In this document: piece after piece, positions 18,471-27,394 of the stretch
How the letters are laid out: each line of letters begins with the position of its first letter
Numbering within the stretch: position 1 is the stretch's first letter
Assembly (NCBI GenBank): GCA_963771545.1
Contig: CAVYTX010000002.1
Coordinates: 1,736,001-1,800,000 of the forward strand
Source of the DNA: CAKZLS01 sp963771545
Lineage (GTDB): Bacteria > Pseudomonadota > Alphaproteobacteria > Rhodospirillales > Defluviicoccaceae
DNA: 64,000 nucleotides
Direction: 5' to 3'
Notes under the pieces: model-generated
What the model saw: only the letters and a program-made list of their open reading frames with translations
Told to the model about the DNA's origin: nothing
The model's database searches: none
Made by a program: the position numbers and the translations under genes

Positions 18471-19356
18471 ATGAACGAGCGGGTTGCGGTTGCCGGAATC
18501 GGCGAGTTGCTTTGGGATGTGTTTTCAGACCACAAGCGTCTCGGTGGCGCCCCCGCCAATTTTGCGTACCATTGCCGCCAGCTCGGCGCGAAGGCCTATC
18601 CGGTGAGCTGCGTGGGAAAAGACCCGCTGGGACGAGCCATTCTCGACGAACTGCGGAGCATGGACGCGGACGCCAGCCATGTGCTGGAGAGCGACACGTT
18701 CCCCACCGGAACGGTGCAGGTCACCCTGAACGACAAGGGCAAGCCGTCCTATCAAATCTTTGAAAATGTGGCGTGGGACCATATTCCGTTCACCAGCGAG
18801 TTGAAAGCGCTGGCGGAGACGCTGGATGCCGTTTGTTTCGGATCGCTTTCGCAGCGCTCGCCGGTTTCGCGCGAAACGATCCACTCGTTCTTGCGTCACA
18901 TGCCGGAGAAGGCGCTGAAGATTTTCGACGTGAATCTGCGGCAGTCGTATTTTTCCAAGGAGCAAGTCGAAGACTCGCTGGGGCTCGCCTCGGCCTTGAA
19001 GCTCAGCGACGAGGAACTTCCAGTGCTGGCCGGTTACTTCGACCTGCCGGGCGACGTCATGGCTCAGCTTAACGGCTTGCGTGAACGGTTTGACCTGGAA
19101 CTGGTGGCCTACACGCGCGGTCCGGACGGCAGCGTTCTTCTTCGGGGCGACGAGGTCGATGACGCCCCTGGACTGACGGGACTCGCGGTGGAACTCGGTG
19201 GGCGCCGGGGATTCGTTCACGGCATCGCTCTGCATGGGCATCCTGAAGGGCTGGCCGCTAAACAAGGTGAACGTGTTCGCCAACCAGGTGGCCACGTTTG
19301 TCTGTTCGCGGAAGGGGGCTACCCCGACCTTGCCCCAACGCTTGGTAGAATTTTAG
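18471..19356 (+). pseudogene. PfkB-family carbohydrate kinase (fructokinase-like), frameshifted near the active site
   Basis: ATG at 18471 right after GGAGGGGG. The protein begins VAVAGIGELLWDVFSDHKRLGGAPANFAYH, typical of fructokinase-like PfkB proteins, and is intact to DAPGLTGLAV. At 19191-19193 the sequence GAACTCGG carries one A too many; removing it restores DSVGAGDSFTASL, containing the GAGD catalytic motif, and runs to a TAG ending at 19356. As written the frame stays open to 19364 with an unrelated tail and no GAGD motif, so the product would be inactive. First gene of a polyol/sugar locus; it probably phosphorylated fructose made by the mannitol dehydrogenase. Confidence 0.85.
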
Positions 19357-19402
19357 GAAATTAGGAAAGGGGCCCACTCTTGAGTTTAAGAAAGGGATGG
19401 CA

Positions 19403-20725
19403 ATGAAAAGAGTACGGAAGACCGCGTTGGCAATTGCGATAGCGTTCGTGGCGTCGAACGTCTCGTTCGGCGCTGGGGCCGAAACCACGGTCACCATCGC
19501 CACCGTGAACAACGGCGACATGATCCGGATGCAGGAATTGTCGAAGGTGTTCGAGAAAAACAATCCCGACATCAAGCTCGACTGGCTCGTGCTGGAAGAG
19601 AACGTGCTCCGCCAGCGCGTCACCACCGACATCGCGACCAAGGGCGGGCAGTTCGACGTCCTGACAATCGGTACCTACGAAGCCCCCATCTGGGCCGAGC
19701 GCGGATGGTTGGTGCCTCTCGACAATTTGCCGGAGGATTACGACGTCGATGATATCCTGCCGCCGATCCGCGAGGCCCTGTCATTCAACGGCACGTTGTA
19801 CGGCGCGCCATTCTACGGCGAGTCTTCGTTTACCATGTACCGCACCGATCTCTTCGAGGAAGCCGGGATCGAGATGCCCGAAAAGCCCTCGTGGGATTTC
19901 ATCAAGGAGGCTGCCCGTAAGCTGGCCGACAAGAGCAACGAGGTCTATGGCATTTGCCTGCGCGGCAAGCCGGGCTGGGGGGAGAACATGGCGTTCCTGA
20001 CCGCCATGGCCAACTCCTACGGTGCTCGCTGGTTCGATATGGACTGGAAACCCCAGTTCGATAGCGAAGCTTGGAAGGCGACGCTCACCGACTACGTCGA
20101 ACTGATGAGAGACGTCGGCCCGCCGGACGCGGCGGCCAATGGCTACAATGAAAACCTTGCCCTGTTCCAGTCAGGCAAGTGCGCCATATGGATTGACGCG
20201 ACCGCCGCCGGGCAGTTCGTGATCGATGCGAATCCGACGTGGCCGACACTGTCGGCTTCGCGCTGGCACCGGACAAGGGGCTGGGCAAAAGCGCGAACTG
20301 GCTCTGGGCCTGGGCGCTGGCGAATCCCGGCGGGTTCCGAACACAAGGATGCGGCGAAGAGGTTTATCGCCTGGGCCACCTCGAAGGACTACCTGGAACT
20401 GGTCGCCTCGAAGGAAGGCTGGTCGGACGTACCGCCGGGCACCCGCACGTCGCTCTACGAGAACCAAGCCTATCTCGACGCGGCGCCCTTCGCGAAGATC
20501 ACACTCGAATCGATCCAGGCAGCCGATCCGGACCATCCGACCGTCGAGGACGTGCCCTACACCGGAATTCAGTACGTCGTGATCCCGGAGTTCCAGAGCA
20601 TCGGCACGGCGGTCGGTCAGCGGTTCGCGGACGCGCTGGCCGGAGAGATCCCCATTGATGAGGCGCTGGACAACGCCCAGTGGGTGACCGGAAAGGTCAT
20701 AGAGCGCGCCCGCTTCCTCCAATAG
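19403..20725 (+). CDS. Sugar/polyol ABC transporter substrate-binding protein (SmoE-like), with a locally scrambled segment
   Basis: About 440 aa; ATG at 19403, with AAGAAAGGG upstream. Signal peptide MKRVRKTALAIAIAFVASNVSFG, then VTIATVNNGDMIRMQELSKVFEKNNPDIKLDW, typical of family-1 sugar-binding proteins of the sorbitol/mannitol type. Between about 20236 and 20325 the open frame reads nonsense, while another frame reads ADTVGFALAPDKGLGKSANWLWAWALA. A one-base deletion near 20236 and a one-base insertion at 20324 (GATCC to GAATCC) compensate each other, leaving about 30 wrong residues. No cognate permease or ATPase gene is present nearby. Either sequence errors or drift in a decaying locus. 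Confidence 0.8.
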   Translation: MKRVRKTALAIAIAFVASNVSFGAGAETTVTIATVNNGDMIRMQELSKVFEKNNPDIKLDWLVLEENVLRQRVTTDIATKGGQFDVLTIGTYEAPIWAERGWLVPLDNLPEDYDVDDILPPIREALSFNGTLYGAPFYGESSFTMYRTDLFEEAGIEMPEKPSWDFIKEAARKLADKSNEVYGICLRGKPGWGENMAFLTAMANSYGARWFDMDWKPQFDSEAWKATLTDYVELMRDVGPPDAAANGYNENLALFQSGKCAIWIDATAAGQFVIDANPTWPTLSASRWHRTRGWAKARTGSGPGRWRIPAGSEHKDAAKRFIAWATSKDYLELVASKEGWSDVPPGTRTSLYENQAYLDAAPFAKITLESIQAADPDHPTVEDVPYTGIQYVVIPEFQSIGTAVGQRFADALAGEIPIDEALDNAQWVTGKVIERARFLQ

Positions 20726-20760
20726 GAGCGGGTCGAACAACACCAATTTGGGAGGGAAAC

Positions 20761-22524
20761 ATGGCCGACACAGCCGTCGATCAACGACAGTCCATTGCGG
20801 ATATGGACGACGAACTACTGCCTGTGCCGCGACACAGACTGCATGGACCCGGTCACTTCCTCGGCCTCTATGGTGCCGAACACGTTGCTGCGACCGAATT
20901 CGTCATTGGCGCCGCATTCGTGGCCATGGGCGCCACGATCCACGACATCCTGATCGGGCTCCTTATCGGCAATACGCTTGCCGTGCTGAGCTTCTGGCTC
21001 ATCACCGCGCCGATCGCGGTCAAGACGCGGCTCAGTCTCTACACCTATCTCGATCAAAACATGGGCGAGCTGGTCCCGCGGCTCTACAACGGTGCGAACG
21101 TGCTGATCTTCGTGGCCATCTCGGCCGCCATGATCACCGTGTCGGCAACAGCGGTTCGGGCGCTCTTTGATATTCCTCCCCAGATCTATCCGTATCCCAC
21201 CAGCGTCTAGTTTGTACTCATTGCCGCCTCGGCAAGCGTGATCGCTGTGCTCGTGGCCTACTACGGTTTCAATGTGGTGGCCGAGTTTGCCACTATTTGC
21301 ACACCCTGGCTGATGGTGATGTTCACGGCCGGTGGCATGGTGCTTATACCTTCGTTGAACGAAACGCTGACCGGTTACACGACGCTTTCGAGTTTCTCGG
21401 ATTTCGTGAATTTGGCGGGAACGACCGTGTTTACCGGCATCAATGCTGAAGGGGAACCCGGGATCGGATTGTGGGAAGTGATCGGCTTCGCCTGGGCCGC
21501 GAACACCTTCGCGCATTTTGGCCTCGTCGACATGGCGCTCCTGCGCTACGCGAAGAAATCGATCTACGGCCTTTGCACCGCAACCGGCATGATGTTCGGC
21601 CACTACATTGCCTGGATTTCCGCGGCTCTCATGGGAGCGGCGACGGCCTATATCATGAAATCGAGTGTCGCTGTTGTTGAACCCGGGGATGTAGCCTACT
21701 ACGCGCTTGGCGCCACCGGTTTTGTGATTGTAATCATCGCGGGATGGACAACGGCCAACCCCAACCTCTATCGCGCCGGTCTTGCAGCCCAGGCAGTAAT
21801 GCCCACCATCTCACGCCAACGGGTAACGCTTATGGTCGGCGTCGTGGTTGTGATCGCAAGCTGTTTCCCGTTCATCTACCGCAGCATCCTGCCAATTCTT
21901 GCCTATGCGGGACTTGTTCTTGTACCCCTCGGCGGCATTGTATTCGCCGAACAGCACATCTTTCCCCGGCTTGGCTACAAGAGCAATTGGCACCGCCTCA
22001 AGGGCGTCAAGGACAACGTGCCGGCGCTGATCACCTGGGGAATATGCCTCGTGTTCGGCTTTGGGTTAAACTTCCTCAACATCATCCCGTTCGTGTACCT
22101 GTTCCTGCCGACATGGGTCGTCTCGATCGTTGCCTATATCATCCTCGCGAAGAAATATGGCGCCGATCGCAGTTATCCCGAGGCCGAGAAGCGGGAGCAG
22201 GAGTTCCAAAAACAGGTCGAAGCGTACCATGCCGAACTGGCGGCGAAGGAACAACACGAGCACGTCCGCGGCACGACCGTATTGATCAAGATCATCCGGG
22301 CGATCTGGATCGTGATTGGTCTGATCGTGCCGGCCGTGCTCGCTTGGCGTGTCCTGTTCAACAGCCCCAATCTTTACGACTACTACGTGAACCGTGAGTT
22401 GTTCTACGACGTCACGATCTGGTGCACGGTCATCTACTTCGTGCTTGCGTGGTGGGATTTGCAGCTCTCCAAAAGGATGCAAAGCTCCGGACGGTCATCC
22501 GTTGCCGAGGTGCCCGCGGAGTAA
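20761..22524 (+). pseudogene. NCS1-type (purine/cytosine permease family) transporter interrupted by an in-frame TAG
   Basis: ATG at 20761 after GGGAGGG. The frame codes for a polytopic transporter: GPGHFLGLYGAEHVAATEFVIGAAF, about 12 hydrophobic segments, GFAWAANTFAHFGLVDMALLRYAKK and GWTTANPNLYRAGLAAQ. The NCS1 cytosine-permease-like assignment rests on this pattern. At 21208-21210 a TAG interrupts an otherwise continuous frame (IYPYPTSV, stop, FVLIAASASV); a TGG-to-TAG change is the simplest cause. Downstream the frame is open to 22524 with no other lesion, total about 587 codons. Substrate unknown; its place in a polyol locus is unusual for this family. Confidence 0.8.
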
Positions 22525-22534
22525 CGGTGTCTGG

Positions 22535-22574
22535 CGTCAGCGATCATGGAATGTGCGCACCATAATCGCTGACG
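22535..22574. repeat. 10-bp perfect inverted repeat between permease and mannitol dehydrogenase genes
   Basis: CGTCAGCGAT at 22535-22544 is mirrored by ATCGCTGACG at 22565-22574 with a 20-base spacer. It lies 40 bp before the dehydrogenase ATG. It could form a hairpin without a T-run, or serve as an operator; the sequence does not decide. Confidence 0.6.
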
Positions 22575-22613
22575 GGTAGGTTCCGGATTTATAAGCCTCA
22601 CAAGGATTTCATT

Positions 22614-24098
22614 ATGACAGAATCCATTCAACTGAAGCAGGAAAACCTCCACCGCCTCGCCGGCGAAATCGTTCGTCCATCCTATGACCGGAGCAAGGTC
22701 AAGGCCGGCATCGTCCATATCGGCGTCGGCGGATTTCACCGGTCACACGAAGCGTATTACACCAATGCGCTGATGGACGAAGCCGATGCGTCCGCTTGGG
22801 GCATCTGCGGCGTGGGCCTGCGCGAGGCCGACCGCAAAATCGGGGATATCCTGAAAGCGCAGGACTATCTCTACACGTTGATCGTGAAGCATCCCCAAGG
22901 AAAGGTCGAAACCCGCGTCATCGGCTCGATCATCGATTTCATGCTGAGCTGCGACGATCCCGGCGCCGTCATCGACAGGATGGCCAGCGCGGACACCAAG
23001 ATCGTCTCGTTGACCATCACCGAGGGGGGCTACAATTTCAACTCCGCCACCGGCGAGTTCGAGTTCGGCACTCCCGATGTGCGGCACGATCTGGAAAACC
23101 CCACCAGCCCGAAGACGGTATTCGGCTATCTGACCGCCGCGCTCAAGAAACGCCGCGCCCAGGGGCTTTCGGCCTTTACTATTCAGTCGTGCGACAACAT
23201 CCAGCACAATGGCGACCTGACGCGCAAGATGGTGCTGGCATTCGCGGACAGGCAGGATGCCGAGTTCGCGCGGTGGATCGAGAGCGACGTGTGTTTCCCG
23301 AATGCCATGGTGGACCGGATCACACCCGTGACGACGCCGGAAGATATCGCGTACCTCGATACCGAAATGGGATTGAAGGACGAATGGCCGGTCACCTGCG
23401 AACCGTTCACCCAATGGGTCATCGAGGACAGTTTTTCGAATGGCAGGCCCGCGTGGGAAAAGGCCGGGGCGCAGTTTGTCGCAGATGTCACGCCTTACGA
23501 GAAGATGAAGCTGCGGTTGCTCAACGCCGGGCATTCCGTCCTCGGGCTGCTGGGTTCGATCCATGGACACAAAACCATCGACGGCTGCGTGGCCGATCCG
23601 CTTTTCGCAACCTATCTGCGCCGGTTCATGGATGAGGAGGCCACGCCGGTGCTCGACCCAGTGGAAGGAATCGATCTGGACGCTTACAAGGACAACCTGA
23701 GCGAGCGGTTCGGAAACCCGAACATCAAGGACAGCCTGGCGCGGATCTGCCTGGAAAGCTCCGCCAAGCTGCCGGTATTCCTGGTCCCGACGATCACCGA
23801 AAACCTGGAGCGCGGCGGCAGCATCAAATACGCCACCCTGGTCATCGCCGCATGGTGTTTCTATAGCGACAAGGGCGTCGACCGGCACGGCGCGCGTCTC
23901 GATATCGTGGACGCCATGAAGGACGAGTTGCACCAAGCCGCGAAAGCGACCCCGGATGACGCGCTGTCATTTCTCAAACTCGAGCCCATCTTCGGCGATC
24001 TCATCGGCAACGAAACATTCACGGCGGTGTATTCGGAAATGATCGAAGCCCTCTATGAAAACCCCGACATCTCGGCGAGGATGAAAAAGCTGCTGTAA
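22614..24098 (+). CDS. Mannitol 2-dehydrogenase family (polyol:NAD oxidoreductase)
   Basis: 494 aa, full length for the long-chain mannitol dehydrogenase family; ATG at 22614 with AAGGA upstream. The Rossmann motif is IVHIGVGGFHRSHEAYY near residue 34; the family signature TITEGGYNFN and the substrate-domain KMKLRLLNAGHSVLGLLG (catalytic Lys, with Asn/His nearby) are intact. It oxidises mannitol or a related polyol to the ketose, which the neighbouring PfkB kinase could phosphorylate. This is the only fully intact enzyme of the polyol locus. Confidence 0.93.
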   Translation: MTESIQLKQENLHRLAGEIVRPSYDRSKVKAGIVHIGVGGFHRSHEAYYTNALMDEADASAWGICGVGLREADRKIGDILKAQDYLYTLIVKHPQGKVETRVIGSIIDFMLSCDDPGAVIDRMASADTKIVSLTITEGGYNFNSATGEFEFGTPDVRHDLENPTSPKTVFGYLTAALKKRRAQGLSAFTIQSCDNIQHNGDLTRKMVLAFADRQDAEFARWIESDVCFPNAMVDRITPVTTPEDIAYLDTEMGLKDEWPVTCEPFTQWVIEDSFSNGRPAWEKAGAQFVADVTPYEKMKLRLLNAGHSVLGLLGSIHGHKTIDGCVADPLFATYLRRFMDEEATPVLDPVEGIDLDAYKDNLSERFGNPNIKDSLARICLESSAKLPVFLVPTITENLERGGSIKYATLVIAAWCFYSDKGVDRHGARLDIVDAMKDELHQAAKATPDDALSFLKLEPIFGDLIGNETFTAVYSEMIEALYENPDISARMKKLL

Positions 24099-24462
24099 GC
24101 AGCGAAGGGAGGCCGTCCACACATGAACCCGTTGGTCTTGGGACAGTAATTTACTGCAGGCAGGGAATAAGCATTCCGCAGCGGGATGAACAATTAAGAA
24201 ACCATTGAAAAAGCAAAGGATAAACAGATGAAAAAGTTCGCTAATAAAACAGCGTATGCCACCGGCGGTGCAGCTGGTATTGGAAAAGTCGTCTCACTTG
24301 GTTTAGCCAAAGAAGGCATGGATGTCGCTATTGTTGATGTCGATTTAGAAGGCGCCCGGAAAGTCTCAAAAGAAATCGAAGAGATGGGACGCCGCTCTCT
24401 GGCGATTCAGTGCGATGTGACCAGCGAAGAGGGTGTTCAGAAAATGGTGGACACCATCGTTA

Positions 24463-25379
24463 GAAGCCGTCTTGAAACTCAATTTTTGGCTGGATGGCCG
24501 GGTTCAGATGTGATTCCAAACGGTTGTCAAAGCCAGTTTGGAGGGGCACATGTGGACACCGACCACCCGGCGGCAGCATAGCCGCGATCATCTGCGTTAT
24601 GGAAGCGATCTGAGCGATGCGGAGTGGGAGATCATCGCGCCGTTCATGCCGCCGCCGGCGCGGACCGGCCGGCCCCGCGAATGGCCGATGCGCGAGATCA
24701 TGAACGCCATCTTCTACGTCCTGCGGGCCGGCTGCGCCTGGCGCATGCTGCCCAAGGACTTCCCGCCGATGACGACGGTCTACGGTTGGTTCCTGCGCTT
24801 CCGCCGCGAGGGCCTGTTCGAGACCATCAACCACCATCTCGTCGCGCTCGACCGCGAGCGGGTCGGGCGGGAGGCCAGTCCGTCGGCGGCGGTGATCGAC
24901 AGCCAGAGCGTCAAGACCGTCGAAGCCGGCGGCCCCAGGGGCTACGACGGGGCCAAGAAGATCAAGGGCCGCAAGCGCCACGCCATGGTCGATACCGATG
25001 GGCGGGCGCTGGTGATTCAAGCCCACCCGGCCGACATTCAGGATCGCGACGGCGCGATCCCGCTGCTCAAGGCGTCGCGGCGATCGTTCCCTTTCGTCGA
25101 GCTCGCCTTCGCCGACAGCGCCTATGGCGCCCAGCGGGTCAAGGACGCCACCTGCATCGCCATCGAGGTGGTCAAGAAGATCGCTGACCAGGTCGGCTTC
25201 CAGGTCCTGCCAAGGCGATGGGTGGTCGAGCGCTTCTTCGCCTGGATCAACCGTAACCGAAGGCTCGCCAAAGACTTCGAAGCCACCATCGCCTCCGCCC
25301 AAACCTTCCTCTACGCCGCTTCCGTCATGATGCTCACCCGACGCTTGGCACGCTCAACATGAGTTTCGAGTTCGAACTC
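24463..25379 (+). mobile_element. IS5-family insertion sequence, copy 1 (917 bp) with TTA target duplication
   Basis: The element runs from GAAGCCGTCTTGAAACTC to the end whose complement reads GAGTTCGAACTCGAAACTC; the inner CT(T/C)GAAACTC is shared by the two ends. TTA lies directly on both sides (24460-24462 and 25380-25382), and removing the IS plus one TTA rejoins the SDR reading frame perfectly, proving a simple insertion. A second copy of the same length lies inverted at 26478-27394. Confidence 0.92.
24550..25362 (+). CDS. IS5-family transposase, copy 1
   Basis: 270 aa from the ATG at 24550 (MWTPTTRRQHSRDHLRYG), with GGAGGGG just upstream; a TTG at 24538 is also in frame. N-terminal DUF4096-type domain (LSDAEWEIIAPFMPPPARTGRP), then a DDE catalytic core with VIDSQSVKTVEAGG, LAFADSAYGAQR, and RWVVERFFAWINRNRRLAKDFE supplying the Glu. 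Single intact frame. The protein is identical to that of copy 2, so at least one transposition was recent. Confidence 0.93.
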   Translation: MWTPTTRRQHSRDHLRYGSDLSDAEWEIIAPFMPPPARTGRPREWPMREIMNAIFYVLRAGCAWRMLPKDFPPMTTVYGWFLRFRREGLFETINHHLVALDRERVGREASPSAAVIDSQSVKTVEAGGPRGYDGAKKIKGRKRHAMVDTDGRALVIQAHPADIQDRDGAIPLLKASRRSFPFVELAFADSAYGAQRVKDATCIAIEVVKKIADQVGFQVLPRRWVVERFFAWINRNRRLAKDFEATIASAQTFLYAASVMMLTRRLARST

Positions 25380-25971
25380 TTAGCGAATGGGGAAAGATCG
25401 ATATTGCCTTTAATAACGCCGGTATTGCCGACAATACCGCGGCGGCGGACATGGAGTATGCCGCATGGCGGCGGCTGATGGATATCAACCTCAACGGTGT
25501 TTTTCTTTGCTGCCGCGCCGCAGGGCGCCAAATGATCGCACAGAAATCCGGTGTGATCATCAATACGGCATCCATGTCCGGCTCCGTTGTCAACGTGCCC
25601 CAGCCCCAGTGTTCCTACAACACTTCAAAGGCGGCGGTCATCATGCTGACCAAATCACTCGCCGTAGAGTGGGCATCTCACAATGTGCGGGTCAACAGCC
25701 TGAGTCCCGGATATATATCGGCACCGAGATGACGGTAGCCGCTCCTGAAGGATGCAAAAGCGTGTGGACGGCCATGACCCCGCAGCGGGGCGCATGGGAA
25801 CTCCCGAAGAATTGGTGGGGGCAGTCCTCTATTTGGCGGATGACTCCTCCTCGTTCACCACGGGCATGGACCTGATGGTTGATGGTGGATATTCCTGCGT
25901 ATAGGCGCCGAATACAGCAGTCCCATAGTGGAACTACTGTGAATACTTGAATGCAGTCAAAGGAGATTCGG

Positions 25972-26477
25972 ATGAGAAATATTGGCATTTATTACGCGTA
26001 CTGGACCCAGGAGTGGGACGTAGATTTTCTTCCCTATATTAAAAAAGTGAAGAATCTGGGTTTTGACCAACTTGAAATCAATGGGGCACCATCGCTGTGA
26101 TGAGTTCAGACGAACGCGCCGCGCTTCGTGAGGAGGCTCAGCGCGAGGGAATTGTCCTTAGTTACGGCATCGGCCTGCCCCCGGAGAACAATGTTTCTTC
26201 ACTCGATGAGAATATCCGCAAAACGGGCGTCAACTTCATGAAAGAGATGATTAAAGGAGTTGCCGATATGGGCGGAGGAGGCATTGGAGGAACGGTGCAC
26301 AGCTTCTGGCCCGCCAACGATCTGGAGAGCATCGAACAGAAGAAACTGATTCGGAATCAGAGCCTTAAAAGCATGCGGGAAAAGATCCCTATGGCAGAGG
26401 ATCTGGGTGTAATTTTATCTGTCGAGGTCATTAACCGTTTTGAGCAGTACATGCTCAACACTTCCGCGGAAGCAGTA
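25972..26477 (+). pseudogene. Sugar isomerase/epimerase (D-tagatose 3-epimerase-like), frameshifted and truncated by IS copy 2
   Basis: ATG at 25972 with AGGAG upstream: MRNIGIYYAYWTQEWDVDF to FDQLEING, then a one-base loss in a G run near 26085; the other frame continues MSSDERAALREEAQREGIVLSYGIGLPPENN to VEVINRFEQYMLNTSAEAV, where the IS end begins at 26478. The pattern (N-terminal IGIYYAYW, and VEVINRFEQYMLNT with the metal-binding Glu) matches ketose 3-epimerases. About the last 40% is missing. AT-rich like the SDR just upstream, so the two probably arrived as one sugar operon. Confidence 0.8.
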
Positions 26478-27394
26478 GAGTTCGAACTCGAAACTCATGT
26501 TGAGCGTGCCAAGCGTCGGGTGAGCATCATGACGGAAGCGGCGTAGAGGAAGGTTTGGGCGGAGGCGATGGTGGCTTCGAAGTCTTTGGCGAGCCTTCGG
26601 TTACGGTTGATCCAGGCGAAGAAGCGCTCGACCACCCATCGCCTTGGCAGGACCTGGAAGCCGACCTGGTCAGCGATCTTCTTGACCACCTCGATGGCGA
26701 TGCAGGTGGCGTCCTTGACCCGCTGGGCGCCATAGGCGCTGTCGGCGAAGGCGAGTTCGACGAAGGGGAACGATCGCCGCGACGCCTTGAGCAGCGGGAT
26801 CGCGCCGTCGCGATCCTGAATGTCGGCCGGGTGGGCTTGAATCACCAGCGCCCGCCCATCGGTATCGACCATGGCGTGGCGCTTGCGGCCCTTGATCTTC
26901 TTGGCCCCGTCGTAGCCCCTGGGGCCGCCGGCTTCGACGGTCTTGACGCTCTGGCTGTCGATCACCGCCGCCGACGGACTGGCCTCCCGCCCGACCCGCT
27001 CGCGGTCGAGCGCGACGAGATGGTGGTTGATGGTCTCGAACAGGCCCTCGCGGCGGAAGCGCAGGAACCAACCGTAGACCGTCGTCATCGGCGGGAAGTC
27101 CTTGGGCAGCATGCGCCAGGCGCAGCCGGCCCGCAGGACGTAGAAGATGGCGTTCATGATCTCGCGCATCGGCCATTCGCGGGGCCGGCCGGTCCGCGCC
27201 GGCGGCGGCATGAACGGCGCGATGATCTCCCACTCCGCATCGCTCAGATCGCTTCCATAACGCAGATGATCGCGGCTATGTTGCCGCCGGGTGGTCGGTG
27301 TCCACATGTGCCCCTCCAAACTAGCTTTGACAACCGTTTGGAATCACATCTGAACCCGCCAATCCAGCCAAAAATTGAGTTTCAAGACGGCTTC
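26478..27394 (-). mobile_element. IS5-family insertion sequence, copy 2 (917 bp), inverted, without target duplication
   Basis: Same length and same ends as copy 1, in opposite orientation. The flanking triplets on the plus strand are GTA (26475-26477) and TTA (27395-27397), so there is no clean duplication. One flank is inside the epimerase gene and the other is inside fabI, two unrelated genes. That combination points to recombination or deletion between IS copies, not to a simple insertion. Confidence 0.9.
26495..27307 (-). CDS. IS5-family transposase, copy 2
   Basis: 270 aa from the ATG at 27307, identical at protein level to copy 1, with the same DDE motifs (VIDSQSVKT, FADSAYGAQ, WVVERFFAWINRNRRLAKD). 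Only a few base differences from copy 1 were noticed, at the IS left end (around 27340-27362). Intact and presumably active. Confidence 0.93.
   Translation of the reverse strand: MWTPTTRRQHSRDHLRYGSDLSDAEWEIIAPFMPPPARTGRPREWPMREIMNAIFYVLRAGCAWRMLPKDFPPMTTVYGWFLRFRREGLFETINHHLVALDRERVGREASPSAAVIDSQSVKTVEAGGPRGYDGAKKIKGRKRHAMVDTDGRALVIQAHPADIQDRDGAIPLLKASRRSFPFVELAFADSAYGAQRVKDATCIAIEVVKKIADQVGFQVLPRRWVVERFFAWINRNRRLAKDFEATIASAQTFLYAASVMMLTRRLARST

Larger units (their letters stand above)
24228..25904 (+). pseudogene. Short-chain dehydrogenase/reductase gene split by an IS and two frameshifts
   Basis: ATG at 24228 after AAAGGA. The N-terminal NAD-binding part (AYATGGAAGIGKVVSLGLAKEG) runs to VDTIV at 24462, where the IS is inserted. 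After the IS, and dropping one TTA duplicate, the frame resumes exactly as SEWGKIDIAFNNAGIADN, then INTASMSGSVV and CSYNTSKAAV (Ser-Tyr-Lys active site). A 2-bp AT gain at about 25717 (GYI, then GTEMT) and a 1-bp loss at about 25788 break the C-terminus, which ends MVDGGYSCV. Base composition here is clearly more AT-rich than the surroundings, suggesting transfer. Confidence 0.88.
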
